Below are positions 8,757 through 18,314 of a stretch of DNA of 64,000 bases, in pieces (position 1 is the stretch's first letter; every line of letters starts with the position of its first letter). Source of the stretch: Methanohalophilus sp. GTDB lineage: Archaea; Halobacteriota; Methanosarcinia; Methanosarcinales; Methanosarcinaceae. The stretch is taken from the NCBI RefSeq assembly GCF_030156785.1, contig NZ_JASGLW010000002.1:1-64000 (forward strand). Reading direction: 5' to 3'. Below the pieces are notes generated by a model. It was not told the origin of the DNA. It saw only the letters and a program-made list of their open reading frames with translations, and did not search any database. The position numbers and the translations under genes were made by a program.

Positions 8757-10058
8757 TCATTTTTGTTTTTCTTTTCGTTTGACTGTCAAAACAGGTCCGT
8801 CTTTTCCGATTATTTCCACTTTGTCTCCAGCATGAATTGTTTCTTCGGATTCGGCTTTCCAATATTCTCCGTGATATTGCACATATCCACTGCTTTTGGG
8901 TGAAATATCATCAAGAGCTTCTGCACGATCGCCTACCATATCTTCTCCGATTATGGGTTTCTTTTTCCTTACCTGCATTACCTTGTAAAGGGCAAAGATA
9001 AAGAATATCGCTACAATAGATGTGGGTATCAGTACATAGTATATCATTGTCATTTGTGCCTCCGCCGGTCCATACCAACGAGGAAAATCATTCGGTACAA
9101 GGAAGACACTCCCGGCAATCAGGCATATTATTCCTGCTATGCCAAAGATTCCAAACCCCGACGCCTGCAATTCCAGTATCAACAACACAATTCCAATACC
9201 GATTAGGAATATTGCTGCAAGGTTCACGTCAAAGCCTATTCCTATCAGGCCAAGGCACAGGCTGATACCGCCAAAAATTTCCGCTCCCACACCAGGGCTT
9301 GAAATGCCGAAAATAATTCCGTATATTCCCAGCATAAGAAGCAGGGAAGAGACTATCGGGTTTGAGATTATTTGCATAAATGCCAGAGAGATTCCCGGTT
9401 CATAGTTTACGATATCTGCTCCGGATGTGTTGAGTATCTCACCTTTTACATTTTCGCCATCAACCTGTTCAAGCAGATCATCAATATCCTCAGCAATGTA
9501 TTCGATTACCCCGGCTTCAAGTGCTCCCTCTGCGTTAAGGTTGAGATTTTTTGTGATAAACTCTTCAGCAGCGGTTTCATTCCTATCATGCTGGCTTGCC
9601 TTTTCCTTTGCAAGGGCAACAATTGCGTTTATGACTTTGGAATCATTGACGGGCTGGGAACCTGTTGCTGATATGCTTACTGGCTGGGCAGAGCCAATCA
9701 CTGTGAAGGGTGCCATTGCTGCCACATCGGTACTGATGAGTATGAGAGTGCCGGCTGACCATGCTTTTGTGCCTTTAGGGTACACATATCCGATAACCGG
9801 GATAGATGAGTCATCGATTCTCTCGATTATTTTTAGGGTTTCGTCAAGTCCTCCTCCAGGTGTATTAAGGGTTATTACAAGGGCTTCGTAACCTTCTTCC
9901 TCACAGATTGCAAGTGCATCTGCTACCATATCATCGGCAACTGGTGTGATGGAATCATCCATGTCAAGAACCATTACCTCTTCTGCCGAAGCAGACGGAA
10001 CCAGCACTAGCAGGATAAGGATAAAAGAAAAGAAAGAAAGGTATTGGAGCCCTTTCAT
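8757..10058 (-). CDS. NfeD-family membrane serine protease
   Basis: This is a full-length NfeD protein of 433 residues. A signal peptide or first membrane helix (1-25) leads to a ClpP-like protease domain with LNTPGGGLDET and the serine-containing AWSAGTLI segment. Four to five membrane helices follow (about 230-365), then a C-terminal OB-fold (EDMVGDRAEALDDISPKSSGYVQYHGEYW). In Pyrococcus the homologous protease cleaves the C-terminus of its partner stomatin. Its stop lies 13 bp from the upstream stomatin gene arrangement on the same strand, forming the conserved nfeD-stomatin operon. Confidence 0.92.
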   Translation of the reverse strand: MKGLQYLSFFSFILILLVLVPSASAEEVMVLDMDDSITPVADDMVADALAICEEEGYEALVITLNTPGGGLDETLKIIERIDDSSIPVIGYVYPKGTKAWSAGTLILISTDVAAMAPFTVIGSAQPVSISATGSQPVNDSKVINAIVALAKEKASQHDRNETAAEEFITKNLNLNAEGALEAGVIEYIAEDIDDLLEQVDGENVKGEILNTSGADIVNYEPGISLAFMQIISNPIVSSLLLMLGIYGIIFGISSPGVGAEIFGGISLCLGLIGIGFDVNLAAIFLIGIGIVLLILELQASGFGIFGIAGIICLIAGSVFLVPNDFPRWYGPAEAQMTMIYYVLIPTSIVAIFFIFALYKVMQVRKKKPIIGEDMVGDRAEALDDISPKSSGYVQYHGEYWKAESEETIHAGDKVEIIGKDGPVLTVKRKEKQK

Positions 10059-10071
10059 ATTTTATTCTCCA

Positions 10072-10833
10072 TCATTTCTTTGCAAAGGCTTCCGTGAGGG
10101 CAGCAATATTGCCTGTATCACCGGTATTGGTAACCACTACCATGTTGCCTTCTCTTGCAACTTCCGCAATGGTCTGGAGTTCCCTGAGTTTGATGGCTAC
10201 AGGAACATCCTGATACAACTTAGCTGCTTCCTTCATCTTTTCGGCTGCCTTGAATTCACCATCCGAAAGGATGATACGTGAACGTTTCTCCCTTTCAGCT
10301 TCCGCTTGCTTTGCAATGGCACGCAGCATTGACTCGTCGATGCTCACATCACGTAGGGTAACGGCTGTAACCTTTATACCCCACGGGTCAGTGGATACGT
10401 CCAGCATTTCCTGAATTTCCTTGTTGACTTTATCTCTTGATGAAAGGACCTCGTCAAGTTCCATCTGTCCGATGATATCACGCAAAGTGGTCTGTGAAAG
10501 CATTGCGGTTGCATACTTGTAATCTTCGACTTCTGTAATCGCAGATTCTGGTTTGAGGACCTTGTAATATACCACCGCATCCACTGCCACCGTAACGTTG
10601 TCCAGTGTTATGACTGCCTGCTTTGGGACGTCAATGGTTACGACGCGCAGATCCACTTTGATTGCCGTATCTATGATCGGAATAATGAAGAATATCCCGG
10701 GACCTTTAACACCGCTGAATCGACCAAGTCTAAATATCACAACACGTTCGTATTCCTTTACGACCTTGATGGCCTGTGTAAGGATAGCTATCACTACAAT
10801 AAGTGTAAGTATTGTAAATTGTTCTAACACCAT
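10072..10833 (-). CDS. Stomatin/prohibitin-like SPFH (band 7) protein
   Basis: The 253-residue product has one N-terminal membrane helix (about 5-22) followed by an SPFH domain with the motifs EYERVVIFRLGRF, GPGIFFIIPIID and VDAVVYYKV, then a charged coiled-coil region (AIAKQAEAEREKRSR). Such proteins form large rings at the membrane and help organise membrane proteins. It is the first gene of an operon with nfeD, 13 bp upstream of it. The pairing of these families is long established in prokaryotes. Confidence 0.92.
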   Translation of the reverse strand: MVLEQFTILTLIVVIAILTQAIKVVKEYERVVIFRLGRFSGVKGPGIFFIIPIIDTAIKVDLRVVTIDVPKQAVITLDNVTVAVDAVVYYKVLKPESAITEVEDYKYATAMLSQTTLRDIIGQMELDEVLSSRDKVNKEIQEMLDVSTDPWGIKVTAVTLRDVSIDESMLRAIAKQAEAEREKRSRIILSDGEFKAAEKMKEAAKLYQDVPVAIKLRELQTIAEVAREGNMVVVTNTGDTGNIAALTEAFAKK

Positions 10834-11082
10834 GATTATATCTCTCCCTGGTAGTAATAGTTTGTAAGTGTTGATTATAAAGGTTGTTGAATGAATATCA
10901 TAAATATCAGATGAAAAACTCTATGATTTATCGCATAATCCAATAATTTTAGCTAAAATCAAATTTAGTATATGGTATATGCAAGAAAGTTTGCAATACA
11001 AATAGATCATTCTAGGAAAAATGGGAACACAAAAGACCGGAAGATGTGAAATTGAAAGAATATCTAAATCTGAGATCACATT

Positions 11083-11289
11083 TCAACTAATTCCAAGCAT
11101 TAATAACAATATTTCCGAAACAATTAGTGCTATCAAAATAATGATAATCCAGTGCTTTTTTTTAGGATTCCATTTCATTCTGAGGGACAATAATCTTGCT
11201 ACTATTAGTATCACAATGGAAAAGAATAGCCATAACAATGTAGCAAAAAGATCATATTGTATTCCAAAACCCCATAACGCAGAAGACAT
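11083..11289 (-). CDS. Small hypothetical membrane protein, two helices
   Basis: I do not recognise this 68-residue protein. It has two hydrophobic segments, about residues 13-30 and 43-65, separated by a basic stretch (RMKWNPKKKH), so a two-helix hairpin in the membrane is likely. The frame could begin with GTG at 11298, but AGGTG lies seven bases before the ATG at 11289, which I take as the start. It stands alone between the stomatin gene and the secreted-protein gene, both on the same strand. Confidence 0.5.
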   Translation of the reverse strand: MSSALWGFGIQYDLFATLLWLFFSIVILIVARLLSLRMKWNPKKKHWIIIILIALIVSEILLLMLGIS

Positions 11290-11370
11290 CTTTCGCACCT
11301 ATTTTTTATAGCATTTAAGTGAAATTCGGGGGTTGAAATAACACCCCATTTTCTCCAGATTAAAAGGCAC

Positions 11371-12012
11371 TTAATTTACATAAGTCCAGTCTGTAAATGA
11401 GGAGCCTGCATAATAACCTGGGCTTGCGGGCCATTCAACATAGTGCAGTCCAACAGCTTTATAGTATCCTGAAGTACTAGCAGTGTAAGAGCCACTGGCT
11501 TCTAGTTTATACACATTGTAACCTGTTTTCCTCTTTACTCCTACGATTGTAACATGATCTCCATCATTACGTTGCAGATTAGTCACGACTTCCATGTAAG
11601 CAACTCTTGTATAAGGAGTTGGTAATACCATTCTTTGCCAAGATTTATAGTCAATGTTGGAGTTGGAAACGTCAATTTCGGATTCTCCATGTATCAAATA
11701 AGGGATTGGAACTGAAAGTTTTTGATCCTCACTAGTTGAAGAAGCTTCCATGGCTCCATTAGTCTTATCAAATTCCTTTGATTCATCTGGCCAGCTTATC
11801 TTTGTGGAGTAGAATCTCGCTTTGGAAGGGTCAGGTGATTCATCATATTCTTCAGGGAAAAGCTGCTTTATGTATTCACCATATGTAATATTAATTCCAT
11901 ATAGTTCATTTGCAAGCTCGAGTTTATCCTCGGCCATTGTGTGGGTTTCAATTTTTTCTGCACTTACCATTCCTGTAGACAACAATATCAAAAAAATTAT
12001 TGACATTGCCAT
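11371..12012 (-). CDS. Hypothetical secreted protein
   Basis: The 213-residue product begins with a signal peptide (residues 1-18, ending VSAEK) and has no further membrane helix, so it is probably exported. The mature part is rich in Ser, Thr, Tyr and Asp. It ends with a Tyr/Trp/Gly-rich segment (KAVGLHYVEWPASPGYYAG). I do not recognise a family. Composition and position suggest a surface or extracellular protein. A long non-coding region lies upstream of its start. Confidence 0.6.
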   Translation of the reverse strand: MAMSIIFLILLSTGMVSAEKIETHTMAEDKLELANELYGINITYGEYIKQLFPEEYDESPDPSKARFYSTKISWPDESKEFDKTNGAMEASSTSEDQKLSVPIPYLIHGESEIDVSNSNIDYKSWQRMVLPTPYTRVAYMEVVTNLQRNDGDHVTIVGVKRKTGYNVYKLEASGSYTASTSGYYKAVGLHYVEWPASPGYYAGSSFTDWTYVN

Positions 12013-12636
12013 CAGTCCTTTTTTACTAAATTAGACATGTATTTCTTACCTCATTTAATCTACTCGAGGCAAGATCACGCAAGTTTTAAACCGGATTGAA
12101 AACAAACCTAACCCTGCCTTCGGGTCAATGTGGAGTTCTGGTTGGTTAATATTCATTCGAACTCCACGTTACAAATTCTTATTAAGGCCAGGGCATATAT
12201 TGATTACTATATGTCAATTTCATTCGGGCAATTAATATTAATCACTCCGATTAATCCCTGACATGCCCAGAAACCGATGTCCCTGCGAAAACCAGAACCA
12301 AACACAACTATTAATCCTCTCTTTCCCGATTATTTGGCAGGGGAAAGAAACCGCTGCTGTATTTGACAGTGTAGACACCCTGCTTCATATGTACAGGCTT
12401 GCCAGATCAATGGCATATCTCTGATTTATCTTACCCTTTCGGGAAAACCTTGGGGATTCAAAATAACTGCTGCATGTGGAAGGTTTGGTCTGTGAGCGGC
12501 TACAATGAGATAATGAGCCAGGCATCGGTTACCCACGCGATGTTAAAGAAAACCGTCCTCTTTACCTTCATAATCCAAAAATCTTCGTTTCAGCAACCTA
12601 AATAAACCAGTAGATCAATCACCCCTACAGATAAGA
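12013..12636. other. 624-bp non-coding region with several inverted repeats
   Basis: This is one of the longest gaps in the window. It separates the leftward secreted-protein gene from the rightward DHH gene, so both promoters should be here. It holds a 12-bp hairpin at 12127-12170, a small ACCC/GGGT hairpin just before it, and CATATA ... TATATG at 12194-12213. A 53-codon open frame lies at 12263-12424 (begins MPRNRCPCEN), without a good ribosome binding site; I do not call it a gene. It could be promoters, an RNA gene or decayed coding sequence. Confidence 0.4.
12127..12170. repeat. 12-bp inverted repeat (hairpin) in the non-coding gap
   Basis: AATGTGGAGTTC at 12127-12138 can pair with GAACTCCACGTT at 12159-12170, with one G-U pair and a 20-nt loop. 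It is the strongest hairpin in the gap and is not followed by a clear T-run. The orientation of any transcript is unknown. Confidence 0.5.
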
Positions 12637-14766
12637 ATGAAAGAGAAATGCAAAAACTGCGATGGTGCAGGTTATACTTCCATATCAAAGGTAAAATGCC
12701 CGGAATGTAAGGGTTCCGGCAAACCACGCTCTGTTAATCTCATGTCCCTTTCCGAAAAGGATATGAACAGTTTGTTAAAAGGCTCAGCTGCATGTGAGAA
12801 ATGTAATGGAACCGGAGAAGTAGAAATAAAAGAAAAGTGTTTTTCCTGCAAGGGTGCAGGTTATTTCTACAAATGTGATATATGTGGCAAACCTATCGAT
12901 GAGCTTCTTGATGACAAAGAGGTTTGCAGAAACTGCGAAGAAATCCATGTCGTACATGAACTGGATGATTCCTGTGATATTGTAGAACTTGAGGTTGGAA
13001 AACTCTACCATGCTAAAGTGAACAATGTGGTGAATTTTGGGGCATTTGTTAACATAAATTCCAATGTCCGGGGTCTTGTACATTCCAGTAATATCAAGGA
13101 TAAGCTGGAAGTAGGAGACAAAATCATAGTGAAACTTAATGAACTCCGGCAGGATGGTAAGATGGACCTGATTCCAAAAGCTATCAAGGAATTCAGGACC
13201 GTTGAAGTAGAAAAAGACATTCCTATCCGCAAATCTTCTGAACTCAAGAACTTTGTAGGTAAGCTAGTAAAAGTAGATGGTGAGGTTATACAGGTCAAAC
13301 AGACTGGTGGACCAACAATTTTTATAATTTCCGATGAGGAGGGATTGATTTCCGCGGCTGCATTTGAAAGAGCCGGAGAACGCGCATATCCGGAAATTGA
13401 CACAGATATGATAGTTCGCGTTACTGGGGAAGTAAACCAGAGGGCAGATAGGCTACAGGTTGAAGTACGCAGCATGAAACATCTTTCCGGTGAAAGGGAG
13501 AAATATGTAAAGGCAAGGATAGATGCTGCTCTTGACAAAAAGGCTGAACCTTCGGATATAGAGTTTCTTATAGAAAGTGAAGTCATGGAAGCCCTACGTC
13601 CTGCAATGAGGGATGTAGCCCGCGTGATCAAAAAAGCTGTAATAAGATCACGACCTATCCTCCTGCGTCATCATGCTGATGCAGATGGTATGACTGCAGC
13701 GGTGGCAATAGAGAAAGCCATTTTACCCATGATCCTAGAGATTAACGGTGCGGATTCAGAACATTATTTTTACAAGCGTGCTCCTTCAAAAGCACCATTT
13801 TATGAGATGATGGATGTTACCAAGGACATATCCTTTGCCCTTGAAGATTCTGAGCGACATGGGCAGAAACTACCTCTCATAGTTATGGTTGATAACGGTT
13901 CTACGGATGAGGATGTTCCTGCTATGAAACATGTGGAACTCTATGGTATGGATATGGTTGTAGTTGATCACCATCATCCCCATGAATCGGTTGACAGGTA
14001 TTTGAAAGCGCATGTAAATCCTGCACATGTGGGAGGGGATTTTGGAGTCACAGCCGGTATGCTTTCCGTGGAAGTTGCAAGAATGATTAATCCAGATGTG
14101 ACAGAAAAAATCAAACATTTACCTGCGGTATCAGCTGTAGGGGATCGTTCCGAAGCACCTGAAGCAGAGCGTTATATTCAGCTTGTTTCAGACACTTATC
14201 CAATTGAGAAACTAAAGAAAATGGCTCTAGCACTTGATTTTGAAGCTTACTGGCTAAAATTCAGTAGTGGGAAACATATAATTGATGATATCCTAAATCT
14301 TTCAGTAAGTCCCCGCCACAGCAAGCTGGTTTCATTGCTATGCGAACAGGCAAATGAAATGATTAATGAGCAGCTTGACGCGTGCTTGCCGAATGTCAAA
14401 TCCACGGAATTGCCAAATGGTGCAATTATGAATGTTCTGGATGTGGAAAATTACGCTCACAAATTCACATTTCCTCCACCCGGTAAAACCTCGGGTGAAG
14501 TTCACGACAGGCTATGCCAGAAATATGAAGGAAAGCCTGTCATCACCATTGGATACGGGCCGGATTTTGCTGTAATCCGTTCCCGTGGGGTAAAAATGAA
14601 TATCCCGCAGATGGTTCGTGAGCTTCACGATGAACTTGTAGGTGCTGGTGTCAATGGTGGAGGTCATCTTGTAGTCGGCAGCATCAAATTTGTTGAAGGT
14701 ATGAGAAAAGAAGTACTTTCGAGATTGGCTGAAAAAGTTGGTGCTGCAGAAGTAGAGGAAGTGTGA
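12637..14766 (+). CDS. DHH-family phosphoesterase with zinc-finger, S1 and OB domains (RecJ-like)
   Basis: The 709-residue protein is a fusion. Residues 1-105 carry DnaJ-type cysteine repeats (CKNCDGAG, CPECKGSG, CEKCNGTG, CFSCKGAG) and two further CxxC pairs. An S1 RNA-binding domain follows (GKLYHAKVNNVVNFGAFV, near 120-175). An OB-fold near 195-285 precedes the DHH phosphoesterase domain, with HHADADGMTAA and the signature VVDHHHPHES. The C-terminus has the DHHA1-type GGGH motif (GVNGGGHLVVGS). The architecture matches archaeal single-strand nucleases related to RecJ. Action on RNA, DNA or both cannot be read from the sequence. Confidence 0.9.
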   Translation: MKEKCKNCDGAGYTSISKVKCPECKGSGKPRSVNLMSLSEKDMNSLLKGSAACEKCNGTGEVEIKEKCFSCKGAGYFYKCDICGKPIDELLDDKEVCRNCEEIHVVHELDDSCDIVELEVGKLYHAKVNNVVNFGAFVNINSNVRGLVHSSNIKDKLEVGDKIIVKLNELRQDGKMDLIPKAIKEFRTVEVEKDIPIRKSSELKNFVGKLVKVDGEVIQVKQTGGPTIFIISDEEGLISAAAFERAGERAYPEIDTDMIVRVTGEVNQRADRLQVEVRSMKHLSGEREKYVKARIDAALDKKAEPSDIEFLIESEVMEALRPAMRDVARVIKKAVIRSRPILLRHHADADGMTAAVAIEKAILPMILEINGADSEHYFYKRAPSKAPFYEMMDVTKDISFALEDSERHGQKLPLIVMVDNGSTDEDVPAMKHVELYGMDMVVVDHHHPHESVDRYLKAHVNPAHVGGDFGVTAGMLSVEVARMINPDVTEKIKHLPAVSAVGDRSEAPEAERYIQLVSDTYPIEKLKKMALALDFEAYWLKFSSGKHIIDDILNLSVSPRHSKLVSLLCEQANEMINEQLDACLPNVKSTELPNGAIMNVLDVENYAHKFTFPPPGKTSGEVHDRLCQKYEGKPVITIGYGPDFAVIRSRGVKMNIPQMVRELHDELVGAGVNGGGHLVVGSIKFVEGMRKEVLSRLAEKVGAAEVEEV

Positions 14767-14772
14767 ACTTCC

Positions 14773-15387
14773 TCAATCAACCCTTACAATATGAACAAGG
14801 GCATTTACCGGAACGCCTTCAATATGATCTGCATTTTTCTTGTCAAGAATGACGGCAATTGAAACAGGTTTTGCGCCACTCTCTTTCAACTGCTTACAGA
14901 CATCGGTAGTTGTGGTACCAGATGAAATGACGTCATCAACAATTACACAATTCTTTCCTACGACATTTCCAAAGTTTCTGCTGAATATACCTCTTTGAGT
15001 ACCCTTTTCTTTCTTACTGTCATAGCCGTGGAATATTGTAAATTCAGCACCAAGTTCTTCTGCCATCATGGTTGCGATTGGAACTCCACTGAGTCCTATT
15101 CCCACTACCATGTCTACGGAATCTCCACTTTCGCTCAGGCTTTCCAGAACCATATCACAAAGCGCCTGGGAAATGTACCGAAGGCGGTATGAGCTTTTTC
15201 CGATGTTGCTCCAGTTTACGGAGATATCTTTTGGTGCAGCAGGAGATGCGGCACCTCTTTTTGCTCTTGTAAGGAGCCAGGTTACAGTGTCTCTTGACAC
15301 ATTCAATTCATTGGCAATTTCCCCGGTAACCAATCCATTTGCCTGCAGTTCAACTGCTTTCTGTATTAATTCATCAATATTCTTCAT
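14773..15387 (-). CDS. gfcR: PyrE-like transcriptional regulator of the GfcR type
   Basis: The 204-residue product joins an N-terminal helix-turn-helix (about 1-45, [15 protein letters not shown]-type) to a phosphoribosyltransferase fold with the PRPP-binding motif [15 protein letters not shown]. This is the domain order of archaeal GfcR, an orotate-phosphoribosyltransferase-like protein that regulates central sugar metabolism in haloarchaea. In methanogens it may sense a phosphorylated ribose compound and control nucleotide or sugar genes. It converges with the DHH gene, six bases away. Confidence 0.85.
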   Translation of the reverse strand: MKNIDELIQKAVELQANGLVTGEIANELNVSRDTVTWLLTRAKRGAASPAAPKDISVNWSNIGKSSYRLRYISQALCDMVLESLSESGDSVDMVVGIGLSGVPIATMMAEELGAEFTIFHGYDSKKEKGTQRGIFSRNFGNVVGKNCVIVDDVISSGTTTTDVCKQLKESGAKPVSIAVILDKKNADHIEGVPVNALVHIVRVD

Positions 15388-15427
15388 GTTGGACCACTTT
15401 CTACTGACATATCTTATATCGTTTAGC

Positions 15428-15904
15428 TTATACTTTTCTTTTGCGGGTTTTTTTCAAAGGGGACCCACAGACAGGGCATTCATCCCCGCTATCAAACTTT
15501 CTTCTGCAGCCGGTGCATCTTTTTTCCCATATTATACGATCCTTGATCTTTTTTTGAGTGACGGGTTTAACTTCTATTCCGAGAAGTAATGCAACGTTCT
15601 GCATCGCATAATCGTCTGTTAGGAGTATTGCATTGTCTTTATATTCAAAAGCCTTGGCAAGAATCTCAATATCTGTTTTTGACAGTTCCTCAATGTCTCG
15701 GGTATTTCTGGCCATGCGATGGATTTCTGCAATAGCTTCCGGATTAGGTTGTTCCACCTTTGCTCCGCTTTCAATTGCCAATAATCCCTCAATGCTGGAT
15801 TCCCTGCTTTTTAGTTCTTCAATAACAGAAGGGACAGTTACAAAAGTAGCATCTCTCCTATAACGGTTGATAAAAACTGCAGTATCCGCCACGAAGATTT
15901 TCAT
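15428..15904 (-). CDS. nob1: rRNA maturation endonuclease Nob1 (PIN domain and zinc ribbon)
   Basis: Nob1 cleaves the 3' end of pre-16S rRNA in the small ribosomal subunit. The 158-residue protein has an N-terminal PIN domain ([12 protein letters not shown], then acidic residues in [12 protein letters not shown] and [10 protein letters not shown]) and a C-terminal zinc ribbon with CTGC and CPVCGS, followed by a basic tail. The open frame extends 12 codons further upstream, but the family begins at the ATG at 15904. It lies upstream of gfcR on the same strand. Confidence 0.9.
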   Translation of the reverse strand: MKIFVADTAVFINRYRRDATFVTVPSVIEELKSRESSIEGLLAIESGAKVEQPNPEAIAEIHRMARNTRDIEELSKTDIEILAKAFEYKDNAILLTDDYAMQNVALLLGIEVKPVTQKKIKDRIIWEKRCTGCRRKFDSGDECPVCGSPLKKTRKRKV

Positions 15905-16176
15905 ATCCTTTGCGTATGCATTAATAGGATTAAATAACATCGATGTGTTAAAATAGAGATTTTGAAGGGAATTTTTAATTTTAAATCCATTTTTTGCTGT
16001 TGTTATAAACTCCTATTACAATAATTTCATCGAGTCCTTTTTATGTGAAAATGGCTTCTTCCATTGTTGCACCTCTATCGACATATAAAATTATATTGAA
16101 TTATTAATTATCTTCTCCTCTTTTCCTAGGAAAGATACATATATTGTATTCCTAAACCTTCTCATGGTGCATACTA

Positions 16177-16959
16177 ATGGAAATTATTGCCTCAAAGGAA
16201 AGAATAGTAGAATTTATTCGTACGAAGTGTGATGATGCAGGATGTAGTGGAGTTGTGCTGGGTCTAAGTGGGGGAATCGATTCTACTTTGGTTGCATACC
16301 TTTGCACGGAAGCACTTGGTTCTGAAAATGTTCTTGGGGTACATATGCCGGAACTAAATGTCACACCTGCCGAGGATGTGCTGGATGCCACACAAGTTGC
16401 TGACATTCTGGGAATTGAATTCAAGACCATCGATATATCTGAAATTGTGGCATCTTTTCTAAACAATATACCAGATGGCAACCCTGCAGAGTCTTATGCA
16501 AATAGCAACCTGAAAGCCAGAATCCGGATGTCCATATTGTATTACTATGCAAATCTCACAGGATACCTTGTGGTAGGTACCGGCAACAAGACAGAAATTT
16601 TGCTGGGTTATTTCACAAAATACGGAGATGGTGGCGTTGACATCGAACCCATTGGTGACCTCTATAAAACAGAAGTGAGGCAGATGGCTGAGATATTAGG
16701 TATTCCAGCCGATATAATCAGCAAGCCTCCATCAGCGGCTCTCCATGTTGGGCAGACTGACGAAGAAGACCTTGGTTTACCGTATGAAATTATTGACAGA
16801 ATTCTTTCCCTCCTTCTGGAAGGTCTGGATACGCATGTGGTACAATCGATGGTAGGAGTTTCCGCTGAGGATATGCATTCACTATTGGTCAGGATTGATT
16901 CTAACATCCACAAGAGAAAAGTTCCTCCAATTGCAGATCTTAGTGACCTGCGCTTCTGA
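16177..16959 (+). CDS. nadE: NH3-dependent NAD+ synthetase
   Basis: NadE amidates nicotinic acid adenine dinucleotide to NAD+ using ATP and ammonia. The 260-residue single-domain protein has the PP-loop motif LGLSGGIDST near residue 28, GTGNKTEILLGYFTKYGDGG, and the PSAALHVGQTDEEDLG loop. It has no glutaminase domain, so it uses free ammonia. A TATA-like element (ACATATATTG, about 16137-16146) close to the ATG suggests a short leader. It converges with tiaS. Confidence 0.95.
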   Translation: MEIIASKERIVEFIRTKCDDAGCSGVVLGLSGGIDSTLVAYLCTEALGSENVLGVHMPELNVTPAEDVLDATQVADILGIEFKTIDISEIVASFLNNIPDGNPAESYANSNLKARIRMSILYYYANLTGYLVVGTGNKTEILLGYFTKYGDGGVDIEPIGDLYKTEVRQMAEILGIPADIISKPPSAALHVGQTDEEDLGLPYEIIDRILSLLLEGLDTHVVQSMVGVSAEDMHSLLVRIDSNIHKRKVPPIADLSDLRF

Positions 16960-16964
16960 AAAAC

Positions 16965-18248
16965 TTATCTTGACGGATGAATATAGCTATTTTGTTCTTT
17001 TCTTATAAGAGGCATTGACAAATGTCTCCTTGCACAGGGAGGGACTTCGTAAATCCCGATTTCAATATCCCTTGGGATTTCAATTATTTCAGGCTCAGAT
17101 GCAGTGGTTTTGCAGTTTCGACACCTGTATCCCTGATTCTTCCCGGCAGATTTCATACGTTTTCCGCAGGAAGGGCATGTGGGGTTCACAAGTTCGAATT
17201 TTGGTTCTAGCCTTTTGATCTCAAGTTTTTCAAGATTGAGTGTACCGTCTTTCATGCTGCCGGATAAAATGACGAGGTCGCCGGGAATAAGTTTCCTCAC
17301 AAGTTCCCTGAAATTCTTGGTTGGTTCAAAAGCTGCGCAATCTATATTTTTATCCTTCTTGTCAGCAGCCTTAAAAAAAGTATGCCCCCCCTCAATGGTA
17401 TGGGGAACTGTTGTAACTTTCAGTTCGATTGTGTAGGAATGCAAATCCTGTAAATCTTCAATGAAGGATGCTGGAATCAGATGCATGTCTGTTCCCTGGT
17501 TTGTCCGGTAGAGCAAAGATCTTTCGATAGCCTCACCTAAAATCATGTTTGCAGCTTTTCTGATTGTGTCCTTATTCTTTCCCCGGATGCCATAAAGGAC
17601 CGGATCAACGGAATGTGGCACACACACAACCATATTGTTTGCGACATCAACATTATCCCATGTTTCGGGGTAGGTTACATTGTCAGCTTCCCAGATGCTT
17701 TTTTCATTAACACGGCGCAGGGTTCCCCAGTTATCAGGTTGCCTGTAAGCAAGTAATTCGTAAGTGTAGTCCCACTGTCCTGCAAGAACTGCCCCGCAGG
17801 CAGCAAGGGCGCCAATTAATCCTCTGCCGTTCTTGTATCCACGTGCTTCAATTTTGTTTCTTGCAATGATTTCCTTTGCACGATCAATTGGGATAACCTG
17901 CTGCACCGTTTCAAGGAAAAAGTTTGCAAGCTCTGTCCTGCAACTCTCGAATTGTTCTGGGCGGATAAACACCACGCCGGGATTGGTGTTCTCATCTTGG
18001 AATTGGGCAAAATTCTCTACCCTTCCTATTACATGGGAGATGACTTCCTCTGGCTTGCTTGTTTCTATTTGCAAAGCAACAGCTGCATTTCCTCTTGTCT
18101 TGTAGGGGATTGTGGGGTTTAGGCGAATGAGTAGGGGGTCATCTGTAATCGGACCGTATTGTTGCAGTTCCTCGAAAAGCAAAGCTCCAAGATATGTGGT
18201 GCACATGCCTGTATTCCTGGAATCTGTATCATCAAATGCAATTATCAT
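16965..18248 (-). CDS. tiaS: tRNA(Ile2) 2-agmatinylcytidine synthetase
   Basis: TiaS attaches agmatine to C34 of tRNA-Ile2 so that it reads AUA, an essential archaeal modification. The 427-residue product has the N-terminal FDDTDSRNTGMCT motif, the conserved NPTIPYKTRGNAAVA segment, a central kinase-like domain, an OB-fold and a C-terminal zinc ribbon (CPSCGKRM ... CRNC). Length and domain order are normal. It is divergent from the HTH regulator at 18315, with 66 bp between the starts. Confidence 0.95.
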   Translation of the reverse strand: MIIAFDDTDSRNTGMCTTYLGALLFEELQQYGPITDDPLLIRLNPTIPYKTRGNAAVALQIETSKPEEVISHVIGRVENFAQFQDENTNPGVVFIRPEQFESCRTELANFFLETVQQVIPIDRAKEIIARNKIEARGYKNGRGLIGALAACGAVLAGQWDYTYELLAYRQPDNWGTLRRVNEKSIWEADNVTYPETWDNVDVANNMVVCVPHSVDPVLYGIRGKNKDTIRKAANMILGEAIERSLLYRTNQGTDMHLIPASFIEDLQDLHSYTIELKVTTVPHTIEGGHTFFKAADKKDKNIDCAAFEPTKNFRELVRKLIPGDLVILSGSMKDGTLNLEKLEIKRLEPKFELVNPTCPSCGKRMKSAGKNQGYRCRNCKTTASEPEIIEIPRDIEIGIYEVPPCARRHLSMPLIRKEQNSYIHPSR

Positions 18249-18314
18249 GTGTCCAACATCCGCATTTTACAACAGATATCTTTATATAGAAGTATTCGAA
18301 AGATTCTATCAGCC

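Noticed and set aside
12399-12605. 68-codon open frame in the gap before the DHH gene
   Set aside because: No ribosome binding site, no coding-like composition and no recognisable sequence.
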